Shown one piece after another: positions 1-10,429 of a stretch of 64,000 nt of DNA. Both the position numbers and the translations under genes were made by a program. The notes beneath the pieces were generated by a model. It was not told the DNA's origin. It saw only the letters and a program-made list of their open reading frames with translations, and made no database searches. Positions within the stretch are counted from its first letter, which is position 1. Each line of letters opens with the position of its first letter. The stretch is from Psococerastis gibbosa. Its lineage: Eukaryota > Arthropoda > Insecta > Psocodea > Psocidae. The stretch spans positions 19,741,464 through 19,805,463 of the forward strand of contig OZ020490.1 of NCBI GenBank assembly GCA_963971405.1, given 5' to 3'.

Positions 1-215
1 AGCCTTTTCGAGGTCGCTCCGCCAGTCGTCTTCTTGCTGTGTACATCTTGTGAGTTTTTTCAATGCGACTGTGAATTTCTTGACTCTCCTCCCACTCACT
101 GTTTGCAATGCATCCTAGGAATCGGTTCTGTTTACATTGTACTACATGCGCACCATCCAGAGCAATATTGCGATTTATCTCTGCCCTCTTTCTGACAGCC
201 ATGACTTGGGTCTTC
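1..215 (-). mobile_element. Possible non-LTR retrotransposon (LINE) fragment
   Basis: Read on the minus strand, this stretch translates for about 60 residues without a stop. It includes NIALDGAHVVQ, then FLGCIANSEW, then IHSRIEKTHKMYTARRRL. The order resembles the region of LINE reverse transcriptases after the palm, where a YLG-type motif is followed by an E-I--RI helix. It runs off the window edge, so nothing more can be tested. The call rests on pattern likeness only. Confidence 0.3.
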
Positions 216-547
216 TACGCGTTCCTTTACTCAATAGCTTAATAGCACCTGGCATGCTAATAGTAAACAGGAGTCCTTGTCAGTGTCATTATTAGCCTAT
301 CAGAGGGCTAGTTTACAAAGTGTCTTTTAGACTACTGATGGGTCGGCTACCTTAAGTGATAAAAGACTTGTAATGGCGACTTAGAGGGAAATTCTTAGAC
401 GACTTTAGACTATTGAGAAGTGTGTGTGTGTGAGTGAGTGAGAGAGAGAGAGAGCTGCGCCATGTTATTAGGGTAAGTGTATATTTATTGAGTATTATAT
501 TGTATATGTATTAATCATAAGTTCATTTATTGTTAACAGCCTCCTAT
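216..547. other. Intergenic, with TG/GAGT/GA microsatellite
   Basis: No gene is visible. A compound simple repeat, (TG)n then (GAGT)n then (GA)n, lies at about 420-455. Confidence 0.6.
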
Positions 548-1184
548 GGTGCCCATTCCATTGACCGGCTAGGGCTATTTCCAAAAACGGTGACGTGGTA
601 GCAGACATTCAAGACTTAGGTGGCGTTTCCACCGACCTCGCATTGCAGAATTGACGGAAATGTTTATTTTCCTCTATGCCATAGTTAAAATTGATCAATG
701 ATCATACAGTAGTAGTAGTATGGTTGGACACAGTCCCAGGCCACGGTGTGGGCCCATAGGACAGGGGACCTCCTGATTATAGTGGATTCCGAACCACTTG
801 GGAAACACAGTGAAGTCACACGATTAGTTCGGAGGTGACCAGGACAAGTCCTACCATATTTCCCTACCGGCACTGTGCACACTACCAAGTTATCTGCATC
901 TTTGAACCTGCTCTGGTCCGCTGGATTCAACTTGGTAAGGCGGCCGGCTATGATCATACAGTAAAATCACAAACAAACAAACTAAAATTAAAAAATGGCG
1001 TCATGGGATATGTTAAGTACAAACATTTTAATAGATTTCTATAAAAAGAAAAATTCTAATTTCCGTCAAGTGTCATTTGCATTCTGCAATGCGAGATCGG
1101 TGGAGACGCAACCTAAGTCTTGAATGTCTGCTACCACGTCACTGTTTTTGGAAATAGCCCTAGCCGGTCAATGGAATGGGCGCC
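548..1184. mobile_element. MITE family A copy 1, interrupted by a SINE
   Basis: The two ends are inverted copies over about 90 bp: GGTGCCCATTCCATTGACCG at the left and its complement ending at 1184. The interior contains the family signature AAAATGGCGTCATGGG. Two other copies (4609-4987 and 24593-24954) define the undisturbed length of about 370 bp; this copy is longer because a 239-bp SINE sits inside it. Flanking trinucleotides are TAT and TAA, close to the TWA duplication seen at the other copies. That fits a PIF/Harbinger-type origin, by inference. Confidence 0.85.
711..949 (-). mobile_element. SINE family 2, inserted in MITE A
   Basis: The insertion is bounded by a perfect 13-bp target duplication, ATGATCATACAGT, at 698-710 and 950-962. 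Uninterrupted MITE copies show this site only once. In sense orientation (minus strand) it ends in a short (ACT)n run. Related copies lie at 10110-10425, 30808-31145 and, as a fragment, 48873-48926. The head carries a weak B-box-like GGTTCAAA, so a tRNA-derived promoter is plausible but not certain. Confidence 0.85.
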
Positions 1185-1695
1185 TAAATAGTCAAATTGA
1201 CCATAACAAACCACGGCTCCAAGTCTGAGTCAATTCAGTATCACAATACCTTGCAATTTATCATAAAAATGTAAGGAAACCCATCTCTCCGGTCAGTGGG
1301 TTGCGATGACTCGGTAAGCTCCCTTCTCATATCTGTCTGTCTTTCGCCCCCTCGCAGAAAGGGGCAAAACACTTCGTCATTTTTGGTACGTGACTCCAAT
1401 TTGTAATTTGCCACCCTCTTGTGATCTACCCTCCCTCATTCGTCTCATTCTTTCATCCTTATCTTGGCAAATTTTATTTCTTCTTTTGATTGCCCCCCAC
1501 ATCATTTTTCTTGTACACGTCCATCGCGTGAAAGATTTTTCAACTCCCTTCCCCGGTTTTCAGTTGAATTCCCGTCTGTTTGGTTCGCCCTCAGAGGGTG
1601 ACTTAGCCTTTCCGTGTGGGGGTGGATGCTTTCACAATCAATAAGCTTGGATATTACTGTGGTTCAACGAGAAAAGAAAAACTGACTTTCTAATA
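1185..1695. other. Intergenic, nothing recognised
   Basis: Pyrimidine-rich around 1400-1560. No ORF here resembles a protein. Confidence 0.5.
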
Positions 1696-1699
1696 TAGT

Positions 1700-1900
1700 C
1701 AAAACTTAGTGTACGGAATCTGACTTTCACCCGAAAAGGTTTGAGTCCTACACTGGCTACATTTTCTGGCCATGCTTCGGAGGGCATGTAAAGCAGGCGG
1801 TCCCGGGCCTTCCTATTTGAGTGTAAGAGAGGGCTTTATAGCCCTAACTCCGCTAGATTGGCTTAGTAATAGAAACAACAAAAAGTCCTTATTTAATTTA
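1700..1900 (+). mobile_element. SINE family 1 (tRNA-derived), degraded head
   Basis: Shares with copies at 54426-54650, 41606-41780, 23150-23340 (minus) and 60300-60510 (minus) the order: tRNA-like head with CACCCGAAAGG and GGTTCGAATCC-type B box, TTTCTGGCCATGCTTCGGAG, AAAGCAGGCGGTCCCGGGCC, GAGAGGGCTTTATAGCCC, CTCCGCTAGGTTGGCTTAG and an A-rich/AAAAAGTCC tail. The B box in this copy is damaged (GTTTGAGTCC). Confidence 0.85.
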
Positions 1901-1954
1901 ATGTTCAATTTGATCTGCAGTATGTTCCTGCACTTGCAACTCTAATAATTGTTT

Positions 1955-2035
1955 AGACAGAGCAGGAGTCTCCAAGGTTCAAATTGCCGTGATGATGGCC
2001 AATCGAAGAGGCATACAAAGAAGAAGAAGAAAAAG
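1955..2035 (+). mobile_element. LINE family A 3' end with (AAG)n tail
   Basis: Carries AAGGTTCAAATTGCCGTGAT and GGCCAATCGAAGAGGC, followed by a GAAGAAGAAGA simple tail. The same terminal block closes the longer LINE A fragments at 21577-22062 and, on the minus strand, at 18975 and 60560. This is the classic appearance of a 5'-truncated LINE. Confidence 0.7.
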
Positions 2036-2450
2036 TGGAGCAATCCCTCTTTTTTTACTAATTCCTCCATGTTATCTCTACTATCAATATTTCTTGTGAA
2101 ATTTGATTTTGTACACCTATACAATTTTTCCCCCTGTGTTGTATCCAATTCTTTGTTCATCCAAACCAAATCTAAACTAATATTGTTTTCGAAAATGTGA
2201 CTTCGTAAATTAATGAGAAGCTAAAAATAAACCAATGCTATGCCGAAACTTTAATCTTGCACAAACCGATTTACGACAAACTTACGAAATTGAAAAGCCG
2301 CAATGTAATCGAAATACTTGCGAAGTTGCGGAGTTAAAAGCTTTCCCTTAGAAACATCCATCTCTTTTGCATATCAGTCATTTACAGCCGAACCTTACTT
2401 ACGTAACCTGGCACCAATGGATTATAAGTTACCTGGGGAATTATTTAAAC

Positions 2451-2999
2451 CAGGGGTTCCCAACCTGTGGTCCACAGACATACATCAGGTGGGCCAAAGT
2501 AAGAAAGAAGAAAATAAAACAGCTGAGTTATTGGAAATTTGAAATAAAAGACAGTAAGTCTTGGCACTGAACTACAAAATCCACCCGATTTCTAAACTTT
2601 AATCCAATATTGTTACGTAATTTTAGGCACAAGTTACTTAATCTTGGTCTTAGAATTTAACAATTTTCCTATCTCAGCCATTGGGGTCCACGGAAAATCA
2701 TAAAGTAATCTAGAGGTCTGTGGTCCACAGACATACATCAGGTGGGCCAAAGTAAGAAAGAAGAAAATAAAACAGCTGAGTTATTGGAAATTTGAAATAA
2801 AAGACAGTAAGTCTTGGCACTGAACTACAAAATCCACCCGATTTCTAAACTTTAATCCAATATTAGCACGTAATTTTAGGCACAAGTTACTTAATCTTGG
2901 TCTTAGAATTTAACAATTTTCCTATCACAGCCATTGGGGTCCACGGAAAATCATAAAGTAATCTAGAGGTCCACGGACAAAAAAGTTTGGGAGCCCCTG
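2451..2999. mobile_element. Non-autonomous hAT transposon (549 bp)
   Basis: Ends are CAGGGGTTCCCAACC and, inverted, CAGGGGCTCCCAAAC. The element is flanked by a perfect 8-bp duplication, ATTTAAAC, at 2443-2450 and 3000-3007, which is diagnostic for the hAT superfamily. There is no coding sequence. The body is two tandem copies of a 253-bp block. Confidence 0.93.
2466..2972. repeat. Tandem duplication, 253 bp x 2, inside the hAT
   Basis: TGTGGTCCACAG starts each copy at 2466 and 2719. The copies differ at only a few bases (for example TATTGTTACG versus TATTAGCACG), so the duplication is recent relative to most other repeats here. Confidence 0.93.
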
Positions 3000-3007
3000 A
3001 TTTAAAC

Positions 3008-3935
3008 CATTTAAATAAGATATTGAAACTAACCCGCTCCAAATCAACCAACTATTTTGTCATTTTGGGCCCAATAGAGGCAATAAAATTAATTAAAGAA
3101 ATGAGTAGTGGTAAATTTTTCCCTGGGGGACATCCCCTGGCCATCTATGTAATATGATCCTTAATAAACTACATTAGCTCGTTCTTTTTTTTAGTTTAAA
3201 CAGCCTGCTACAGTAAATAAAATGAAATAAACCTAGCCTTTGTTGATCCCCTCCTCCAGCAGTGTATATATGTAATGCATGGCTATACGATGGTTCATGG
3301 TTCATGCCTTGAAATCTGGCTCTGGAAACAAAAAAGGTTCCCGATCCCTGTTATAGGTTATGAATAGCTTCTACTCAGCAGATATTTCAGGCAACCGATC
3401 CGCGTTCTCCGTTATGATTTGAACTATCTCACTGAACCGGATCGGTCGCAAATGAGGGTACTTACAACTAATTTAACTAACTTCTTAAGCTAAAAGCAAG
3501 ATTAAAGTGCCTGCTATCGACGTTGAGAATTCATCTCCATCAAGGCTTTAACCGACTAGTAGTTGTGGTGCTCTTCGAAGGCATAGGAGTATCTTCTAGG
3601 ATAAAGTTACTCCTCCAAAACTTTTGCACCGCCCTACACCTCCACCACTGTACTTACACGGTGCGAAATTGTTTCAAAGTTGGGGAATGTTTCCCAGTAA
3701 AGCTCAAATGTGTTGGAAGCGGTAAGTGAGTAAACTGTGAGGCATTTTGAAGAGCTTCCGACACACCTGGTGCATTATATTGTAGTGTTTTGTTGTGCTT
3801 GCTAATTGGGTATTTCAATGGAAGTAATTAATCGTTCATCATGTGCTCTCTGGAATTCCGAAACTAAACTGTTTAAGAGGGGATACATTTTATAGGGTAG
3901 TGTCAACTACAATATCGCAGAAATTTTTGCACGTA
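3008..3935. other. Intergenic, nothing recognised
   Basis: No protein-like ORF and no repeat shared with the rest of the window. Confidence 0.5.
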
Positions 3936-3938
3936 TTG

Positions 3939-4192
3939 ACTCGTATCTGTACTTGGTTAAGTCATGCTTTCGCCTGTTTCATTGCGTTAATGGTAAGCTT
4001 TTCCCAGCTTGTCCATTATCACTTGTAGCCGGCGTAGGTTGACATCGAGAACGTATACCAGTTTGCCAATGGCCAAAAATTTATAAGGAAACAATACAAA
4101 TAATGTCCGAGTACCATGGGGTCGTTGACATTGGACCTACTGTATGTGGCACTATAAGTAGGCCTAGGTCCATAAAAAGTTCTTCAGGACAT
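3939..4192 (+). mobile_element. SINE-like family 3, copy 1
   Basis: Matches 5762-6014 throughout: TTGGTTAAGTCA, TTTCGCCTGT, CATCGAGAACGTATACCAG, GCCAATGGCCAAAAA, CCATGGGGTCGTTG and GGTCCATAAAAAGT in the same order. It ends in a long (ACT)n/(TTA)n tail at 4193-4245, as expected for a retroposed element. Confidence 0.8.
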
Positions 4193-4245
4193 TATTACTA
4201 CTACTATTACTACTACTACTACCACTACTACTACTACTACTACTT
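4193..4245. repeat. (TAC/ACT)n microsatellite tail
   Basis: About 50 bp of near-perfect ACT trinucleotides directly after the family 3 element. Confidence 0.9.
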
Positions 4246-4608
4246 CAGACGTTTCAGTGATTCATTCGATAGAATCCATGAGAGGAAATTCATAAGAATT
4301 CGTAAGTAAGCAAGTATATAAATAATTGAACAATTAATAAAAATCAAAGCATAAATCTCCAGCACTAAGTACAAAAATGATTTGTCACGCTGGGTTCAGT
4401 ATCATTTGCATCAAGACTATAAGATATATAAGAAAAGGGTGATGGTAAATTCAGAACTTTCTACCAGTTCTTCAATTACTTAAGTTAGTATAAAACCTTT
4501 TACTCCTAAAAAAAACTATCCTGTGAAGCATTTGCTATTTTTTTTTCAAATTGCAAGCAAGCTACTATTTATTGAATGATTCCAATTTCACCTAATAGGT
4601 ACTTGTTA

Positions 4609-4987
4609 GGCGCCCATTCCATTGACCGGCTAGGGCTATTTCCAAAAACAGTGACGTGGTAGCAGACATTCAAGACTTAGGTTGCGTTTCCACCGACCTC
4701 GATTTGCAGAATGCAAATGACATTGACGGAATTAGAATTTTTCTTTTTATAGAAATCTATTAAAATGTTTGTACTTAACATATCCCATGACGCCATTTTT
4801 TAATTTTAGTTTGTTTGTGATTTTACTGTATGATCATTGATCAATTTTAACTATGGCATAGAGGAAAATAAACATTTCCGTCAATTCTGCAATGCGAGGT
4901 CGGTGGAAACGCCACCTAAGTCTTGAATGTCTGCTACCACGTCACCGTTTTTGGAAATAGCCCTAGCCGGTCAATGGAATGGGCACC
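4609..4987. mobile_element. MITE family A copy 2 (379 bp)
   Basis: Complete copy, GGCGCCCATTCCATTGACCG to the inverted GGTGCCCATTCC end, flanked on both sides by TTA (4606-4608 and 4988-4990). Inverted repeats extend about 80-120 bp inward. No coding capacity. A 3-bp TTA duplication fits PIF/Harbinger-type transposition. Confidence 0.92.
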
Positions 4988-4999
4988 TTATTATACTAT

Positions 5000-5760
5000 A
5001 CTATTATACTACCTACTCGTACACTCATGATTCCTATCTACTGTATTGTAATTAACGGTTGTAACCAATCAGGGATGAAGGAGAAAATAAACAAAGCCAT
5101 CAACAATTCTGCAGACTCTTCGAAATTCCACACCTGTCCAACGCAAGCGGTAAAACACAATCGGACAAGGGGAGGGGGGGGGGGAGTGGACGTACACTAC
5201 AGCAGGGGGATGGGGTAGAAATCGCTGTCTTGGCAGTTCATCAGCTACCCCCCCCCCCCCTCAAGCTCACTCCAACCGCCAATACGTGATCAATAGAGGT
5301 CTTAAGGGCTGTTTTCCCCCGCGCGAAGACCGAAGTGTAATAAGTTCAATTTGGCTCAATAATATTAGCCTCTAGGGCGTCGGACGTAATGGGGTCCCTT
5401 TAGGAGCTGCAAATCAAAGCAGCCACTTCCCCCCGCCCGCCCCCAGCCCCCCTATTTTACCCTCACGCTCTGTTTCCTTATATGTCTCACATCATTTAAC
5501 ATAAGGGGCATATTATTGAAATTGTGCAAGAAATAGCCTGATAATGTATTGTATATATATTTGTATGCTTTAGATGGATTCCATCATGCATTTGTGCTTG
5601 CAGATTCCATATGTTCTCTCTGTTTCTGTGAAGTAACGACTACGTAGATACCACTACAGTTGATTTGGCAAAAATAAGGAGATAAATATTTTTTTAAAAG
5701 AATAACTGAAAATTTAAACCCCCCGCCCCCCGCGGTGCATACCATGCCATTGTTATGGTT
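5000..5760. other. Intergenic with poly-G and poly-C tracts
   Basis: A G tract at about 5168-5183 and a C tract at about 5249-5260, plus smaller C clusters near 5430 and 5720. No gene. Confidence 0.6.
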
Positions 5761-5761
5761 A

Positions 5762-6014
5762 TGACTCATATCTGCATTTGGTTAAGTCAAACTTTCGCCT
5801 GTATCATTGCGTCAATGGTAAGTTTGTCTCAGCTTGTCCATTATCGCTTGTGGCCAGTGTAGGATGACATCGAGAACGTATACCAGTCTGCCAATGGCCA
5901 AAAACGAATACGGAAACAACACGAATAATGTCGGAAATCCATGGGGTCGTTGGCATTGGACAAGGGACCTATGGGCCACTATAAGCAGGCCTGGGTCCAT
6001 AAAAAGTCCTTAAA
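5762..6014 (+). mobile_element. SINE-like family 3, copy 2
   Basis: Second copy of the 3939-4192 repeat, collinear over about 250 bp. It ends in GGTCCATAAAAAGTCC and an A-rich stretch. Confidence 0.8.
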
Positions 6015-6649
6015 AAAATTACAACTACAACAGGTACATTCGGACAGTGGTTAGTGGGCTATTATTATATTATTATATTATATGACCAAAAAACCGGTGG
6101 AAAAAGAAAATACTAGTAATACGACGAATGAGAGGTGAAATGGTAAACAGGCACTAAAGCTTTAAAAAGGCAAAATAACCCAACTCACGAAGGAAAATAA
6201 CCAACAACTGTTAACCAATTGTGCAATGAATTCGCTGAATATTTTACAGTGGGGAAAATTAAGAGAATTTCTAACGAAACGATTAACGCAATAATGGGAA
6301 ATAGGAAACAGCGTTTCCGCCAGGGTAATGCAATATTTCCGGTTAGGCGCTTTCCACAGAAATGCACCTTTGTGTGTTTTTTCTTATTTTCTAAAGAAAC
6401 TGGTGTCTGCTACCTCATTAAATCTTTCAACCGTTTCCCTTGTTTTCGATTTCGAGATTTCATGGGAAATACACGTTTCAGGACCTTAAAAAGTGTTTTT
6501 TACGACATGTCTGTCGGTGCATCGACTTACAGGAAAACTATCCGATGGATTTAGAAAAAAAAAAAAATAGATGAAATTGAGCATGTAGGTTCAAAGCAAA
6601 TCTAGACATAATTTTTCCTATTTTGGTCAAGCAGAAAACTGCTGAAAAA

Positions 6650-7045
6650 TATTTAAAATTAAGAGGATATGCTACGTAAAAAATTGAATAATTTTCATTT
6701 TTATTTCATTAACTCAGGAAGTTATTAAAAATTTGGCTCATTTAAGTTGTAGAAGACTAATTCAGATATTCGGGTATTTTTACTTTTCGGTTGTGTAGTT
6801 TTCCAAAAATCCCAGTTCACGCGAAATTTTAGTCCCCACTGGTTTTTATGTAAGAACTGGGGTAACAAAAATTTAATATTTACTATATTATATTCTATTT
6901 CGTATGATGCTTAAAGTAGTCTTCTACAACTTGCATGAGCCAAATCTTTAATTACTTGCTTTGTTAATTAAATAATAAGTCAGTATAAACAACAAATTTT
7001 GGGGTGCTAATTTTCTACATATAACCCTTACCATCTTAAAATTAT
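6650..7045. repeat. Foldback repeat with diverged arms
   Basis: ATTTGGCTCATTTAAGTTGT followed by AGAAGACTA (about 6730-6762) is repeated in inverse as TAGTCTTCTACAACTT..GAGCCAAAT (about 6918-6950). Weaker pairing continues outward. Probably an old MITE; no target duplication was identified. Confidence 0.6.
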
Positions 7046-7049
7046 CTGC

Positions 7050-7790
7050 TTAAAAGAGTAGTGTGGTAATACTCAGTAATACTCTCATTCACACTCACTC
7101 AATCACCCGCTCATAATTACAATCTCATAGCATCTCATGCTAGGTTGCCCGCTGTCCGCCTGCAGTTGATGGTGATTCCTTAAATAAAGCCCCACACAAA
7201 TTGACAAATATCCAACTCAGCACATATCGCTGATTCAATTGCATATAGCCCTTCATCAAGCTCCCCTACATTGAAGTCGAACTCAGTAATGTCATCAATT
7301 ACGTAGGTAGTTGCTGAAAGTGTTGATTCGGACGTGATTTACCTATACGAGGGCTACGTGACGTCATTACGTCTATCATTTCCGGTGTATCCGTCGACAG
7401 GTTTCCCGTGCAAAGTTTGAAAATATATTATTAGATAACTTCGCGCCTGCCTGGCGTTGAGCCGTTACTTCTACGTCTTCATCCCACTTAAAAGAGTTCA
7501 GCAAGTGTTGAAAATTTCGTGTGCTTTTTGTTCTATCTCGTTTTCTAGTTTGCAGACTCCTTTTTTTTAGTTGAGTGTTTTTATTGAGTTTGTTGTTTGT
7601 TTCTTGTTGTTTTCTGTTGATTAACTGCTCTGGGCCCTGTTATTTCCCTGGTGGACTATATCACTGTTTAACCCCTTTCCAGTGTTGGAACTTACATGAA
7701 AGCATAATTTCGTTTAAAAAAATCTGGTATATCGTATGTACAGTACCATACAATAATGAAGAGCTTTTTTTTGGTAAATCAGGGCAATCC
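7050..7790. other. Intergenic, nothing recognised
   Basis: No protein-like ORF; T-rich from 7500 to 7620. Confidence 0.5.
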
Positions 7791-7794
7791 CCCA

Positions 7795-7983
7795 CAGTGG
7801 CGGGGCTAGAAATTTAAGGGTGGGGGGCAATGAAAAAACCAAACATTTTTCATTTGGAGTAGGTATGATGAAGTAAGTAACTTGTTAACAGTTTTAATTC
7901 TGACGTGTACAACATGTACACAACAACATGTAAAATATCTCAAAAGTGGGGGGGGGGGGGGCACCGCCGTAGCGCTGCTACTG
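7795..7983. mobile_element. Short non-autonomous hAT (189 bp)
   Basis: Left end CAGTGGCGGGGCTAG; right end inverted CAGTAGCAGCGCTAC. Flanks ATCCCCCA (7787-7794) and ATACCCCA (7984-7991) agree at 7 of 8 positions, consistent with a decayed hAT target duplication. It contains a poly-G tract at about 7948-7960. Confidence 0.7.
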
Positions 7984-8082
7984 ATACCCCACCACCTAAT
8001 GAAATGTAACTGTATGTAATAATGTGTAGAAGTAGCGAAGACACTAACAATTACAACTACTATTAATTCTTTATTTCGATAA

Positions 8083-8201
8083 GCCGGCTATTCCAATTGT
8101 CAATATTCCGTCATTTGTGCATCAATAATTGATAAAATGACATAGAGTAAAGAAAAATCTCATCAATTATTGAAGAAAAATTGACAAGTGGAATAGCCGC
8201 C
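8083..8201. mobile_element. MITE family B copy 1 (119 bp)
   Basis: Ends GCCGGCTATTCCAATTGTCA and inverted GGCGGCTATTCCACTTGTCA, with flanks TAA and TTA. Same termini as the complete family B copy at 23580-23766. Confidence 0.8.
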
Positions 8202-9510
8202 TTAACAAAATCCACGATAAATTCCTGGCTTGGAGGTAAGTAATGTAAAATGAATGAGGTTTGCTATGACTGCTGAGGTCAGGAATGAATGAGTTTGCCG
8301 AAACAGGGGATTGGCTTTGGAACAAACGAATAGAAAACTTAACCAAAACAGTGTAGCCTGCTTATACCTGAGTTAATTTTTCTATTTTTTTAACATCTTA
8401 ATTGGAAACATGAGAAACGTAACCGATATTGTCTGATGAAATAAAATAAATCATATCTGAAACGCCCTGAATTCCTTTGGCAAATTATTGTCTATTGCTT
8501 TGGACAAGGATGCCTCGGATAATAAACCCCGGATAATATAATTTTGAATGTTCATTGGAGTGATGATGATCGAAAAAAATACAATTATGGCTGTTTGCCT
8601 AAAGGAAAATGCTATAAAAAATGAAAGAATGCCTGTTTAAAAAAATGAAATTGGAAGAATACTATGTTCTTCATGAATTCCTGAACGAATAACATGGAAA
8701 ATAGAGCTAATTTTCTCTACTAAAAACTCGAATAACTCGAACAAACCCATTTTCATACGAAAGTAGAAAGCTTTCTGCTGGGAACAAGCGAGAGCCGAAA
8801 GGCCAAAAGGCCAGATCGGGGAAAGAGAGAAAAAAAAGAAAAGAAACCAATTGTGGGGAACACAAAGTAAACAATTAAACATTTATCCGTCCCTTCGACC
8901 TTGTGCGGAAATTCCAGAAAGGTGAGGGCGCGGGGAGAAAAGTCTCAAATAAAGAGATTGCACCCCCTCCCGGTTCCCGCCCTTTGGCGCTACCCTTCTT
9001 TGCGTCTCTAAGGATGTCCCGGCCCTCGGGAGGCGAACCAATGAAACGAAGATAACTGAAGAGAGGTTGGTATTCCTGGAGGAGTTTCTTTCGCCGAAGT
9101 TGGCATCCCTGTTGGTTATGGCGCGCAAAAGTTGTTCAATTGTTTCATTTCTCCTGTAAGGGCTTTGATGCGTAACTGATGATGTTGTGACCAAGTGAAC
9201 CCTGGCTGTCCTTCTCTGGGGATGTAAATCAATGACCAGCCGAGCAATTTTATTGGCTAGCTATATAGCATACTGTATCTCTACCTGTAACGCTGTATTG
9301 TACTGTATGTAGTTATAAAAGCCTATATCATTTCATTTCAATCGACTGCACACGACAGTCTTTTTTGGGTGCTTTATGGACGTAGGTAGGCCTTCTTGTA
9401 GGGAGTGGTCCATTGAAACTTGGCCATTGGCTCTGATTAGACACTCCAATATTTATTTGACCGAAGGAATATTTGGAATGTTTATGTTGAAGTGTACGAT
9501 TTGAATCTGA
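8202..9510. other. Intergenic, nothing firmly recognised
   Basis: A minus-strand frame (8883-9194) is open for 103 codons in a locally GC-richer stretch, but it has no recognisable motif and no splice context that supports it. Confidence 0.45.
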
Positions 9511-9639
9511 ATTTAAGTAGGCCATTACACTTTCAAATTTTTCTTCTTATTAATTATTGGATCGAATATTGGACGTTGGAAGGATATTAGTGTGGGGGGG
9601 ATTGACTGTTGCTTTTCTATATAATTCCAAAGGCTTTCA

Positions 9640-9800
9640 TGGCCGGAGTTACGTGATGAATCAGTAGAATCCGGGATGATAGGCCGTGGTCGTTCTGAAT
9701 GTGTACTTCCAAACTTTTCGTCAACACCTGCAGTCGACATCTTCAATGGAACTGCGTAGACTTCTACGATTGTATCTCGGAGGCTCAGCAGCAACTGTTG
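9640..9800 (-). repeat. Repeat with hammerhead-like motif
   Basis: On the minus strand, positions 9745 to 9711 read TTGAAGA, T, GTCGAC, a loop, GTTGAC and GAAAA. This is the same arrangement as two motifs at 49190-49345. The paired GTCGAC/GTTGAC arms and following GAAA resemble stem II and the 3' core of a hammerhead ribozyme, but the 5' core is TTGAAGA with an extra T rather than CTGANGA. Similar motifs are known from Penelope-like retroelements; the assignment here is inference. Confidence 0.4.
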
Positions 9801-10109
9801 CTTTTCTATTTGCATGTTAGTAAAATATAAGAAAAGCTTTTTGATGGACGAAATTTTCGATTTCAAGACATTTGCAATACTCGTTGTGTGCTCCCAGGAA
9901 CCAAAAACCTGTAACGAAATGTCTGTCGATTTATGCATAGAGTTTTGGACGGAAACGGGATTCGACCCAAGTCTCCACCTTATATCCCCCTCACCCCCGA
10001 CTCGGATGCAAAGCCCGTTTCAGTCGCGTTTCCATATCCACCTGTCTCTAGATTTAGAAAATGTTTTCCAAGCAAATAACACAAACAAAATATCACGCTA
10101 TTAACATGC

Positions 10110-10425
10110 CAACGGCCTGACCATGATGAATCCATGAGAGCAGAGCATGTTTCAAACTGCGGCAAACTTGGTAGTGTGCACAGCGTTGGCAGGGGAACAT
10201 GGTGGGACATGATAACGCGCTGAGACTATACCAGTCAGTCTACGTGCGTGTCGAGTCCTGGTCACCTTTAATCGTGTGGCTTTACCATGTTCCCCAAGTG
10301 GTTCGGAATCCACTATAATCAGGAGGTCCACTCTGTCAGTCAACTCCCGTTTCCCCCGAGGTCATAGAGTCTGTCATAGAGTCTGCTTAAAGCAGAAATG
10401 CTGAAAGCAGGCGTTGGAAACAACA
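10110..10425 (+). mobile_element. SINE family 2, long copy
   Basis: Collinear in sense orientation with 711-949 (minus) and 30808-31145 (minus): TTGGTAGTGTGCACA, GGGGAACATGGTGGGACATG, TGGTTCGGAATCCACTATAA, CAGGAGGTCC. It also shares the distal block TTAAAGCAGAAATGCTGAAA with 30808-31145, so the full element is about 320 bp. Confidence 0.8.
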
Positions 10426-10429
10426 ACAC

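Noticed and set aside
8883..9194. 103-codon open frame on the minus strand in a GC-richer stretch
   Set aside because: No recognisable motif, no splice context and no repeat evidence; composition alone does not support a gene.
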